From: Sphingomonadales bacterium UBA658
GTDB taxonomy: Bacteria > Pseudomonadota > Alphaproteobacteria > Sphingomonadales > Sphingomonadaceae
Reading direction: 5' to 3'
Assembly (NCBI GenBank): GCA_002299195.1
Contig: DBOA01000009.1
Location: 1-10,041 of the forward strand
Length of the DNA stretch: 10,041 nucleotides
The number at the start of each line of letters is the position of its first letter. The first letter of the stretch is position 1. The notes under the pieces were generated by a model. The model saw only the letters and a list, made by a program, of their open reading frames with translations. It did no database searches and was not told the DNA's origin. The translations under genes were made by a program, and so were the position numbers. This document shows, in pieces, positions 1 to 6,326 of the stretch.

Positions 1-177
1 AGCGAAAACGCCGTGAAGGTTGCGGGCGAGGCCATTCAGGCATTGGGCGGCGCTGGCTATACCAAGGATTGGCCCGTCGAGCGTTACTGGCGCGATGCCA
101 AATTGCTCGACATTGGTGCGGGAACAAATGAAATCCGCCGGATGTTAATTGGCCGGGAGCTGATCGGCGCAGCGTGA
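1..177 (+). CDS. Acyl-CoA dehydrogenase, C-terminal fragment (5' end outside window)
   Basis: The first 58 codons in frame 1 give the end of an acyl-CoA dehydrogenase, a flavoenzyme that introduces the alpha-beta double bond in acyl-CoA thioesters. The visible segment belongs to the C-terminal helical domain. It carries the family-typical stretch with QALGGAGYTKDWPVERYWRD followed by IGAGTNEIRRMLIGREL; in this family the latter region lies near the FAD. The frame ends with TGA at 175-177. The substrate class cannot be judged from this piece. The next gene starts 27 bp downstream on the same strand, so the two may be cotranscribed, although no shared pathway is obvious. The gene is cut only by the window edge and shows no sign of decay. 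Confidence 0.93.
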   Translation, partial: SENAVKVAGEAIQALGGAGYTKDWPVERYWRDAKLLDIGAGTNEIRRMLIGRELIGAA

Positions 178-204
178 GCAAAAGATAGCGCAGGAGTAAG
201 CAGA

Positions 205-939
205 ATGAGCCGTCCGGTATTGGGTGTCATCGCGTGTAACCGCATGGTCGGCAGCGAAGTCGCCCAAGCTGTGATGAACCGCTATATCCGCGCGGCCATG
301 ACTTATGCCGATGTGGCGGCGTTAATCATCCCATCGTTGCCCGACCTGATGACCGCCGCTGAAGTCGCGCCACGTATAGACGGCATATTGTTGACCGGCA
401 GCCCGTCAAATGTCGCAACGCGGCTTTATGGCGACGAAGGCGGCGACGGTCCTTTCGATGACGGCCGCGACGAGATTGCGATGTCGATGGTCGACCGCAT
501 GATTGGCGCGCGCAAGCCGGTATTTGGCATTTGCCGCGGCTTTCAGGAAATCAATGTCGCCTTGGGCGGAACCTTGCGCCGCGATACGAGCGCCAACGAT
601 ACACTCATCCGCCACCATGCACCCGATGATGTTGATTTCGACGCCATGTTTGACCACCGCCACCCTGTTGAACTCGCGGACGGTGGCATGCTGTCCAATG
701 CCTATGCCAAAGGCGCTTTGGACGTAAATTCGGTGCATTTTCAAGGCATCGGCACGCTCGCGGATGGGCTGACGGTTGAGGCACGCGCACCCGATGGACT
801 GATCGAGGCCTATAGCGCCCGACCCAATGGCGCCCCCTTGCTGGCGGTCCAGTGGCACCCCGAATGGGGCACAGAAAATGACGCGGATTCGCAAACCTAT
901 TTCCTCCTTTTGGGAAAGGCGTTAAGAGGTAATCTGTGA
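205..939 (+). CDS. puuD: Gamma-glutamyl-GABA hydrolase-like class I amidotransferase (peptidase C26, PuuD/SpuA type)
   Basis: This 244-residue protein is a class I glutamine amidotransferase of the peptidase C26 group. Visible catalytic elements are the nucleophile elbow GICRGFQE with Cys110 and the WHPEWG motif with His218 and Glu220. The stretch with VNSVHFQGI (174-182) and the early glycine-rich TGSPSNV segment (64-70) are also typical. PuuD of E. coli and SpuA of Pseudomonas hydrolyse gamma-glutamyl-GABA or related gamma-glutamyl-polyamines in the cytosol, releasing glutamate and GABA. The assignment here rests on the motifs plus the neighbouring putrescine aminotransferase and polyamine importer. 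The ATG at 205 is supported by AGGAG at 192-196, 8 nt upstream. The length is normal for the family (about 250 residues). No gamma-glutamylputrescine synthetase is seen nearby, so the exact substrate is inferred; another gamma-glutamyl compound is possible. Confidence 0.88.
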   Translation: MSRPVLGVIACNRMVGSEVAQAVMNRYIRAAMTYADVAALIIPSLPDLMTAAEVAPRIDGILLTGSPSNVATRLYGDEGGDGPFDDGRDEIAMSMVDRMIGARKPVFGICRGFQEINVALGGTLRRDTSANDTLIRHHAPDDVDFDAMFDHRHPVELADGGMLSNAYAKGALDVNSVHFQGIGTLADGLTVEARAPDGLIEAYSARPNGAPLLAVQWHPEWGTENDADSQTYFLLLGKALRGNL

Positions 940-983
940 ACTCAACCGTGACCCGTTATAACCGCTATCAAGCACGGATAGGC

Positions 984-1039
984 TTTTCTCCCTGACGCTT
1001 TGCGTACTCCGCAAACGCAATCAAATATCAGGGAGAAAA
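984..1039 (+). promoter_or_regulatory. Perfect 12-bp inverted repeat containing the aminotransferase Shine-Dalgarno
   Basis: TTTTCTCCCTGA (984-995) is the exact reverse complement of TCAGGGAGAAAA (1028-1039). The right arm contains the SD (AGGGAG, 1030-1035) of the aminotransferase that starts at 1043. In the transcript the arms would pair and hide the ribosome binding site. The 32-nt loop has its own stem, TTTGCG (999-1004) with CGCAAA (1010-1015). A competing pairing, TTGCGT (1000-1005) with ACGCAA (1015-1020), shares bases with it. Just upstream is an 8-bp palindrome, GTTATAAC (955-962), which could be a -10 element or an operator. The repeat is seen directly; a role in translational control or as a protein operator is inference. 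Confidence 0.6.
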
Positions 1040-1042
1040 CTC

Positions 1043-2434
1043 ATGCCACGCAATTACGACATCGCCGAACTTCGCCGTTTAGACATCGCCCACCATTTGC
1101 CTGCGCAAGCTGACTGGCAGGAAATCGAAGACCTGGGCGGCAGCCGCATCATCACCCATGCTGAAGGCTGCTATATCCATGATGGCGACGGCAATCGCAT
1201 ATTGGACGGGATGGCTGGCCTGTGGTGTGTCAACGCTGGCTATGGCCGCGATGAGCTTGCTGAGGTTGCGCGCGAACAAATGCTGGAGCTGCCATATTAT
1301 AACAGTTTCTTCAAAACCGCGAACGCACCTGCCATCTTGCTGGCCGAAAAGATTGCGGGCCTGACCGGTGGCCGCTTGCCGCATGTATTTTTCAACAGCT
1401 CCGGCTCCGAAGCCAATGACACCATATTGCGGATGGTGCGCCATTATTGGCAGGTGAAGGGCGAACATAGCCGCACCATCGTCATCAGCCGCCACAATGC
1501 CTATCATGGTTCCACCGTGGCGGGCGTCAGCATGGGCGGAATGAAGGTCATGCACGGCCAAGGCTTCCCTGCCCCCGGCGTCTTGCCAATGGCGGGTATC
1601 GAACATGTCCGCCAGCCTTATTGGTACAATGAAGGCCGCGACATGACACCCGAAGATTTCGGCACCGCATGCGCGCAGGCCATTGAGGATAAGATTTTAG
1701 AAGTAGGCCCGGAAAATGTCGCCGCCTTCATTGGTGAGCCGGTACAAGGCGCAGGCGGCGTTATCATTCCGCCAGCCAATTACTGGCCGCAGGTGGAAGC
1801 AATCTGCCGCAAATATGGCATATTGTTGGTCTGTGACGAGGTCATTTGCGGCTTTGGCCGGACGGGCAATATTTGGGGCCATGAAACCGTTGGCGTAAAG
1901 CCCGATATCATCGCCATGGCGAAGGGGCTGTCATCGGGTTACATGCCGATTTCCGCTGTCGCCGTGAGCGCGGAGATCGTCAAGGTCATCAAAACCGGCG
2001 GCGATTTCGTCCATGGCTACACCTATTCCGGCCACCCCGTCGCATCCGCCGTCGCCTTGCGCAATATCGAGATCATGGAGCGCGAGGGACTGTTTGAAAA
2101 AGTCCGGAACGAAACTGGTCCCTATCTTGCCGAGAAGCTGGCGACATTGAGCGACCACCCTCTGGTCGGCGAAGCCCGCTCGGTTGGCTTGCTGGGGGCG
2201 GTCGAGGTTGTTGCCGACAAGGCCATAGGTGCGCGTTTCGGCGGCGCCGAAGGCACAGCAGGACCATTGGTGCGCGATATTTGCATCCGTAACGGCCTTA
2301 TGGTGCGCGGCATCCGCGACAGCATCGTCATGTGCCCGCCACTGATTATCACGCCATCGCAGATCGACGATTTGATTGGCATCATTCGCACGTCACTGGA
2401 TGAAGCCGAACCGAAGTTACGCGCGATCGGTTAG
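1043..2434 (+). CDS. spuC: Putrescine-pyruvate-type aminotransferase (class III, SpuC-like)
   Basis: This 463-residue protein is a fold-type I, class III PLP aminotransferase of the omega-transaminase group. The phosphate-binding SSGSEAND segment is at 119-126, YHGS at 154-157, GEPVQG at 231-236, and DEV with PLP-ring Asp265 at 265-267. The Schiff-base lysine is Lys294 in AMAKGLSSGY, and TYSGHP is at 327-332. The N-terminal GLWCVNAGYG region (59-68), with Trp61, is characteristic of the polyamine/omega-amine subgroup and matches my recollection of Pseudomonas SpuC in layout and length. SpuC transfers the amino group of putrescine to pyruvate, giving 4-aminobutanal and alanine in the cytosol. 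The ATG at 1043 has AGGGAG 7 nt upstream, but that SD lies inside an inverted repeat, suggesting regulated translation. The gene follows the puuD-like gene by 103 bp. Acceptor and amine preference (putrescine, cadaverine, other amines, beta-alanine) cannot be settled from sequence. Confidence 0.9.
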   Translation: MPRNYDIAELRRLDIAHHLPAQADWQEIEDLGGSRIITHAEGCYIHDGDGNRILDGMAGLWCVNAGYGRDELAEVAREQMLELPYYNSFFKTANAPAILLAEKIAGLTGGRLPHVFFNSSGSEANDTILRMVRHYWQVKGEHSRTIVISRHNAYHGSTVAGVSMGGMKVMHGQGFPAPGVLPMAGIEHVRQPYWYNEGRDMTPEDFGTACAQAIEDKILEVGPENVAAFIGEPVQGAGGVIIPPANYWPQVEAICRKYGILLVCDEVICGFGRTGNIWGHETVGVKPDIIAMAKGLSSGYMPISAVAVSAEIVKVIKTGGDFVHGYTYSGHPVASAVALRNIEIMEREGLFEKVRNETGPYLAEKLATLSDHPLVGEARSVGLLGAVEVVADKAIGARFGGAEGTAGPLVRDICIRNGLMVRGIRDSIVMCPPLIITPSQIDDLIGIIRTSLDEAEPKLRAIG

Positions 2435-2444
2435 GATATTTCTT

Positions 2445-2541
2445 CATCCCACTCCCGTCATGCTGAACTCGTTTCAGCATCTTACTTGCGGCGATCAATA
2501 AGTAAGACCCTGAAACAAGTTCAGGGTGACGGGTCGGGATG
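2445..2541. repeat. REP-like doublet: two small hairpins in inverted orientation
   Basis: The core is an 80-bp imperfect inverted repeat, 2454-2487 against 2500-2533, with 29 of 34 positions matching and a 12-nt centre. Each arm is itself a hairpin with a perfect 7-bp stem and 5-nt loop: TGCTGAA/TTCAGCA (2461-2479) and CCCTGAA/TTCAGGG (2508-2526). The stem extends outward as CATCCC (2445-2450) with GGGATG (2536-2541) across a small internal loop. No T-run follows, so it is not a canonical Rho-independent terminator, though it may halt transcription or protect the 3' end of the aminotransferase mRNA. I recall closely similar GTCATGCTGAAC-type palindromes as multicopy intergenic repeats in Sphingomonadales; copy number cannot be shown from this window. 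Confidence 0.8.
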
Positions 2542-2602
2542 ATCAGCACTACGGTAAGTTGTTCACGCTAGACAAACCACATCCAATGATTACCTTGGCC
2601 CC

Positions 2603-3403
2603 ATGACATCCAAAATGCTCAAGCGCGCCATCACGGCGGCCCTCACCCCTGCCCTGCTTCTTCAATTTACGCCTGCACATGCGGCGGCCCCGGTTGCGGC
2701 AAAGCCCAAGCCACCCGTCCTCACATGCACTACCACGACACCAGAAGGCCTGTCCTATACCGTCATTAAGGCCGGCAAAGGCGAACGCCCGAACGCTGAA
2801 TCGCGCGTCATGGTCAATTATAAGGGCATGCTGACCGCTGACGGCACCGAGTTTGACTCCGGGCAGAATGCACAGTTCCCCGTTGGCGGCGTTATTCCCG
2901 GCTTTGCGCAGGGCCTGCAATTGATGCAGGCGGGCGGCAGCTACCGTCTCTGCATCCCGTCAAAGCTTGGCTATGGCGAGGCCGGCACTGGCCCCATCCC
3001 GGCCAATGCGGATCTGGTGTTCGAAGTCGATTTGCTGTCCTTCAAAAACCCAGCGCCAAAGCCGGTCATTCCAGTGGCCGATCGCAGTTGTTCCAAAACC
3101 ACGGCAAGCGGACTTGGCTTTGACCTTGTAAAGGCCGGCGCAGGCAAGAGCGCGACCGATAGCGACATGGCGCTTGTCGACTTCACCGTTTTTGACGCCA
3201 GCACCGGTGTCGTGCAGCAGCAGCGCGAGTGGGAAAAAATTCCGTTGAGCCAGGCATCGCCTGTGTTCGGCGAGAGCCTGAAAATGATGCAGGCAGGATC
3301 AACCTATCGTTTCTGCATGCCAAAGGGCGCCGATTCAGGGCCGGAGAGTAACATCATCGTGACCTTGTTGGATGTTCGGCCTGCGCCAACCGCTGACAAT
3401 TAA
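2603..3403 (+). CDS. Exported FKBP-type peptidyl-prolyl cis-trans isomerase with a degenerate second domain
   Basis: This 266-residue protein begins with a Sec signal peptide (Lys-Arg-rich start, hydrophobic core 9-22, probable cleavage after AHA at 25-27), so it likely works in the periplasm. Domain 1 (about 41-147) is a full FKBP fold with the pocket residues Tyr73 (VNYKG), Phe84-Asp85 (EFDSG), Phe92, Val97-Ile98 (GVIPGF), Tyr124 (GYGEAG) and Phe140. Its role would be prolyl isomerisation during folding of exported proteins. Domain 2 (about 161-258) aligns with domain 1 without gaps at a 121-residue offset between the cysteine pairs, but lacks the pocket residues. The only cysteines are 42/117 and 163/238. 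The ATG at 2603 has no clear SD; ATG 2615 is an alternative that would keep a signal peptide. The gene ends 27 bp from the convergent importer operon, with no terminator visible between. Confidence 0.9.
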   Translation: MTSKMLKRAITAALTPALLLQFTPAHAAAPVAAKPKPPVLTCTTTTPEGLSYTVIKAGKGERPNAESRVMVNYKGMLTADGTEFDSGQNAQFPVGGVIPGFAQGLQLMQAGGSYRLCIPSKLGYGEAGTGPIPANADLVFEVDLLSFKNPAPKPVIPVADRSCSKTTASGLGFDLVKAGAGKSATDSDMALVDFTVFDASTGVVQQQREWEKIPLSQASPVFGESLKMMQAGSTYRFCMPKGADSGPESNIIVTLLDVRPAPTADN

Positions 3404-3430
3404 GGCGGCGGCGAAGGACGGGCGTTGCGT

Positions 3431-4561
3431 CTAGCTTAACAGGACCACGGGGCTGTCCGCACGCCAGTGCATGCTGACCTTGTCATCCCATGTAAAATCC
3501 TCTTGATCATGGCGTGACAGGTTTGGGCGGCTGACGCGGATCATCTGTCCGCCTTCCAACTGGATTTCATACAGCGTGATATCGCCGAGATAGCTCATGC
3601 CCTTAATCGTGCCGCGCGCGAGGTTGTGGCCATCGGGCGCGTCTTGGGCGGCTGCGCGAACGGCTTTCCCTTCGCCGGGCACATGCAGGTAAATCTTTTC
3701 CGGACGCAGCGCGACCCAGACGTCGGCGCCATGCGGTCCGGTGACACCATGATTGAGGTAAATTTTGCCAAGGCCGGGGCAATCGACGGCGGCCTTATCC
3801 GGCTCGTCCAGCGTTAACTTACCCTCAAAAATGTTCACGGAACCCACAAAATCGGCCACGAAGCGGTTGGCGGGATATTCATACAGATCAGCTGGCGGCG
3901 CGAGTTGCGCAACTTCGCCTTTGTTGATGACGGCAACCCGGCTTGCCATCGACAATGCCTCATCCTGATCATGCGTGACCGTGACAAAGGTAATGCCGAC
4001 CTTGTCCTGTAGATCAGCCAATTCAAACTGCATCTGCGCACGCAATTTGGCGTCCAGCGCCGACAAAGGCTCGTCGAGCAACAGCACCTTTGGCCGCATC
4101 ACCAGACTGCGCGCGAGTGCAACGCGCTGGCGCTGCCCGCCCGACATCTGGTCCGGCATCCGGTCTTCAAATCCGCCCAGTTTTACCAGCTCAAGCGCCT
4201 CGGCAACGCGGTCGCGAATCTCGCCTTTTGATACACCGGATATGCGCAGGCCATAGCCGACATTGTCTGTGACGTTCATATGCGGAAAAACGGCGTAGCT
4301 TTGGAATACCATGTTCACGGGCCGCTTGTTCGGCGGCACAAGGCTCATATCCTGCCCGTCGATAATGATCTGCCCCTCGGTCGGCATTTCAAAGCCGGCG
4401 ATCATCCGCAGCAACGTGGTTTTGCCGCAGCCGGACGGTCCCAACAGCACGAAGAATTCGCCGGCGAGAATATCCAGACTGATATTGTCGACAGCGGTCA
4501 CCTTGCCAAAGCGTTTGGACACATTGCGGATTTGAATGATGGGCTGTTTGGCTTGGGTCAT
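3431..4561 (-). CDS. potG: Polyamine ABC transporter ATP-binding protein (PotG/PotA/SpuF type)
   Basis: This is the cytoplasmic ATPase that powers the importer encoded by the three genes before it. Counted from ATG 4561 (376 residues): Walker A GPSGCGKTT at 41-49, Q-loop Gln87, signature SGGQRQR from 140, Walker B LLLDEP with Asp163-Glu164, D-loop SALD, and H-loop His197. The C-terminal part (about 236 to the end) is a TOBE-type domain with SVNIFEG, VALRPEK (283-289) and YLGD (324-327), as I recall in PotG. Two ATGs are in frame, 4567 and 4561. The AGAGA upstream (4574-4570) is only 2 nt from the first but 8 nt from the second, so 4561 is preferred. It follows the permease stop by a few bases and is the last gene of the operon. 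E. coli potFGHI instead has the ATPase second. Substrate (putrescine or spermidine) is inferred from context. Confidence 0.93.
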   Translation of the reverse strand: MTQAKQPIIQIRNVSKRFGKVTAVDNISLDILAGEFFVLLGPSGCGKTTLLRMIAGFEMPTEGQIIIDGQDMSLVPPNKRPVNMVFQSYAVFPHMNVTDNVGYGLRISGVSKGEIRDRVAEALELVKLGGFEDRMPDQMSGGQRQRVALARSLVMRPKVLLLDEPLSALDAKLRAQMQFELADLQDKVGITFVTVTHDQDEALSMASRVAVINKGEVAQLAPPADLYEYPANRFVADFVGSVNIFEGKLTLDEPDKAAVDCPGLGKIYLNHGVTGPHGADVWVALRPEKIYLHVPGEGKAVRAAAQDAPDGHNLARGTIKGMSYLGDITLYEIQLEGGQMIRVSRPNLSRHDQEDFTWDDKVSMHWRADSPVVLLS

Positions 4562-4572
4562 AAGCATGATCT

Positions 4573-5409
4573 CTAATGGGTTTCCGCAATGCCCTTCACA
4601 CCCTGCAGTTTCAGCGCGATGAAGGTCAGGATGACAGTAAGGAGGATGAGGATCGTCGACGCGGCGTTCACCTCTGGCGTGACCGAGAAACGGACCATCG
4701 AATAAACCTTTACCGGAAAGGTAATCGTGTCCGGGCCGCTGGTGAAAAAGGTGATGACGAAATCATCGAGACTGAGCGTGAAAGCCAAAAGCGCGCCCGC
4801 CACCAACGCCGGCCGTATATGCGGCAGCAAGACATCGCGAAACGCCTGCCATTCCGTCGCGCCAAGGTCTTTTGCGGCCTCTTCCTCTTCCTTGTTAAAA
4901 CTCGCCAAGCGCGCACGCACAACCATTGCGACGAACGGGAAGCAGAACGTAATATGCGCAATCGTGATCGCAGAAAGATTGAGCGGCCATGGCAAGTCCG
5001 TTGGCCAGTCGACCTTTGCAAAAAAGATCAGAAACGCGACGCCCAAACAAATCTCAGGAACAATAATCGGCAGGGACATGGTCCCTTCGACCAGCCCCTT
5101 GAACGGAAACTGGAACCGCCAGAGCGCAACCGCCGCAAGCGCGCCAATCACAAGGCTGACGTTCGTAGCAAGCGCCGCGATGGTAAGCGAGTTGACCAAC
5201 GCCTCCACCAGACTGTCGTTGTTCAGCGCTTTCTCATAATATTTGAGGGTAAAGCCCTTCCACACGACATTGCGTTTACTGTCGTTAAAACTGAAGATCA
5301 TCAATAGGATGAGCGGCGCGTATAGAAACAGCATGGTCAACCCGACCCAACTGCGCATCCACAGCTTTCTGGTATATTCCAAAGGCGCGATGGGGGTGCG
5401 ATTGAACAT
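4573..5409 (-). CDS. potI: Polyamine ABC transporter permease (PotI/PotC/SpuH type)
   Basis: This inner-membrane permease has 278 residues from ATG 5409. Six hydrophobic segments are visible, roughly 20-41, 74-96, 109-130, 145-164, 199-222 and 248-268, as usual for this family. The cytoplasmic EAA loop that docks on the ATPase is at about 176-202 (EEAAKDLGATEWQAFRDVLL), followed by SLDDFV (213-218), typical of PotC/PotI. A GTG at 5415 would overlap the upstream permease stop by 4 bp and add two residues. However, a strong AAGGAGGT (complement of 5423-5416) ends directly at that GTG and lies 6 nt from the ATG at 5409, so 5409 is the better start. With the neighbouring permease it should form the heterodimeric channel of the importer. 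Family assignment is firm; the exact polyamine is inferred. Confidence 0.93.
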   Translation of the reverse strand: MFNRTPIAPLEYTRKLWMRSWVGLTMLFLYAPLILLMIFSFNDSKRNVVWKGFTLKYYEKALNNDSLVEALVNSLTIAALATNVSLVIGALAAVALWRFQFPFKGLVEGTMSLPIIVPEICLGVAFLIFFAKVDWPTDLPWPLNLSAITIAHITFCFPFVAMVVRARLASFNKEEEEAAKDLGATEWQAFRDVLLPHIRPALVAGALLAFTLSLDDFVITFFTSGPDTITFPVKVYSMVRFSVTPEVNAASTILILLTVILTFIALKLQGVKGIAETH

Positions 5410-5411
5410 CC

Positions 5412-6323
5412 TCACACCTCCTTCACTTTGTTCGCACGCATCGATTGAAACGCGATCAAAATGAACATCGCATAGATCAGCAGGAACGAAAGCGCTGCGC
5501 CAAATGGCCAGTCATTCGCGCGCTTGAATTGCCGTTCGATAACATTGGCGATCATCTGGCTGTCCGTCCCGCCCATAAGGTCCGGGGTCAGATAGGCGCC
5601 AAGTGCCGGGATCAATGTAATCATCACGCCCGCGACAATGCCCGGCGCGGCAAGCGGAACCACGATCTGCATGAAGGTTTTGAAATGCCCTGCGCCCAAA
5701 TCAAGGCTGGCTTCAATCAGGCTTTTGTCCAGCCGGTCGAGCGCAGAATAGAGCGGCAAGACCATGAAAGGCAGATGCACATAGACCAGCCCAAGCACGA
5801 CCGCGAAATTATTGTAGAGCAACTGCACGGGCGTCCACGCCTCAAGCGGCTGCATGCCGACAAGCGTACGCAGCCAACTTGCGCCTTCCCACAATCCGGC
5901 CAAGCCCTTGTTCATATATCCGTTGGTGCCCATCAGCGCCATCAACGCATAAGTGCGGATTAACAGGTTGGTCCAAAAGGGCAGCATGATGCCAAGCAGC
6001 AACCATGGCCGCCATTTCGGCGCGGCGAAGGTAATCGCCATGGCCACCGGAAAGCCGATGATGAGGCACAAGAGCGTGGTGAGCGCCGCGACCGCAAAGC
6101 TTTTCAGGAAAATCGATACATACAGCCACTCGGTCGCGCGCTTGTAATTGTCGAGCGTACCCGAGATTTCAATGTCGACAGGCCCGGCATTCTGCCCAAA
6201 GCTGTACAGCCAAACAATGGCCATGGGCGCCACGAAGAACAGAGCGAGCCAGAAAACCGGCGCCGAAACAACGGCGGCAAATGGTTTCTTCTGGCTTTTC
6301 CAGTCTTGCAGCGCCCCAGACAT
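5412..6323 (-). CDS. potH: Polyamine ABC transporter permease (PotH/PotB/SpuG type)
   Basis: This 303-residue permease has a charged N-terminal tail, a first membrane segment at about 18-40, further segments near 72-98, 105-130 and 168-194, and two more in the C-terminal third (about 220-245 and 275-295). The EAA loop is at 204-223 (EASLDLGAGHFKTFMQIVVP). PTP-type residues in ALGAYLTPDLMGG (240-252) fit the PotB/PotH group as I recall it. It would pair with the downstream permease in the inner membrane. The ATG at 6323 lies three bases after the binding-protein stop (6327-6329). No good SD is visible, so translation is probably coupled to the upstream gene. The stop overlaps the region of the next start, consistent with a single operon. 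Confidence 0.93.
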   Translation of the reverse strand: MSGALQDWKSQKKPFAAVVSAPVFWLALFFVAPMAIVWLYSFGQNAGPVDIEISGTLDNYKRATEWLYVSIFLKSFAVAALTTLLCLIIGFPVAMAITFAAPKWRPWLLLGIMLPFWTNLLIRTYALMALMGTNGYMNKGLAGLWEGASWLRTLVGMQPLEAWTPVQLLYNNFAVVLGLVYVHLPFMVLPLYSALDRLDKSLIEASLDLGAGHFKTFMQIVVPLAAPGIVAGVMITLIPALGAYLTPDLMGGTDSQMIANVIERQFKRANDWPFGAALSFLLIYAMFILIAFQSMRANKVKEV

Positions 6324-6326
6324 AAC

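Noticed and set aside
2454..2533. Rho-independent terminator after the aminotransferase gene
   Set aside because: The stem is strong but no T-run follows on either strand, and the internal two-hairpin structure fits a REP-like repeat better.
3404..3430. Bidirectional terminator between the convergent FKBP and ATPase genes
   Set aside because: The 27-bp gap contains no inverted repeat worth the name and no T-run.
4576..5307. Long open frame on the plus strand, antisense to the permease gene (about 243 codons)
   Set aside because: The translation is rich in Arg, Lys and Glu with no recognisable domain and no SD. The minus strand encodes an unmistakable ABC permease in this stretch.
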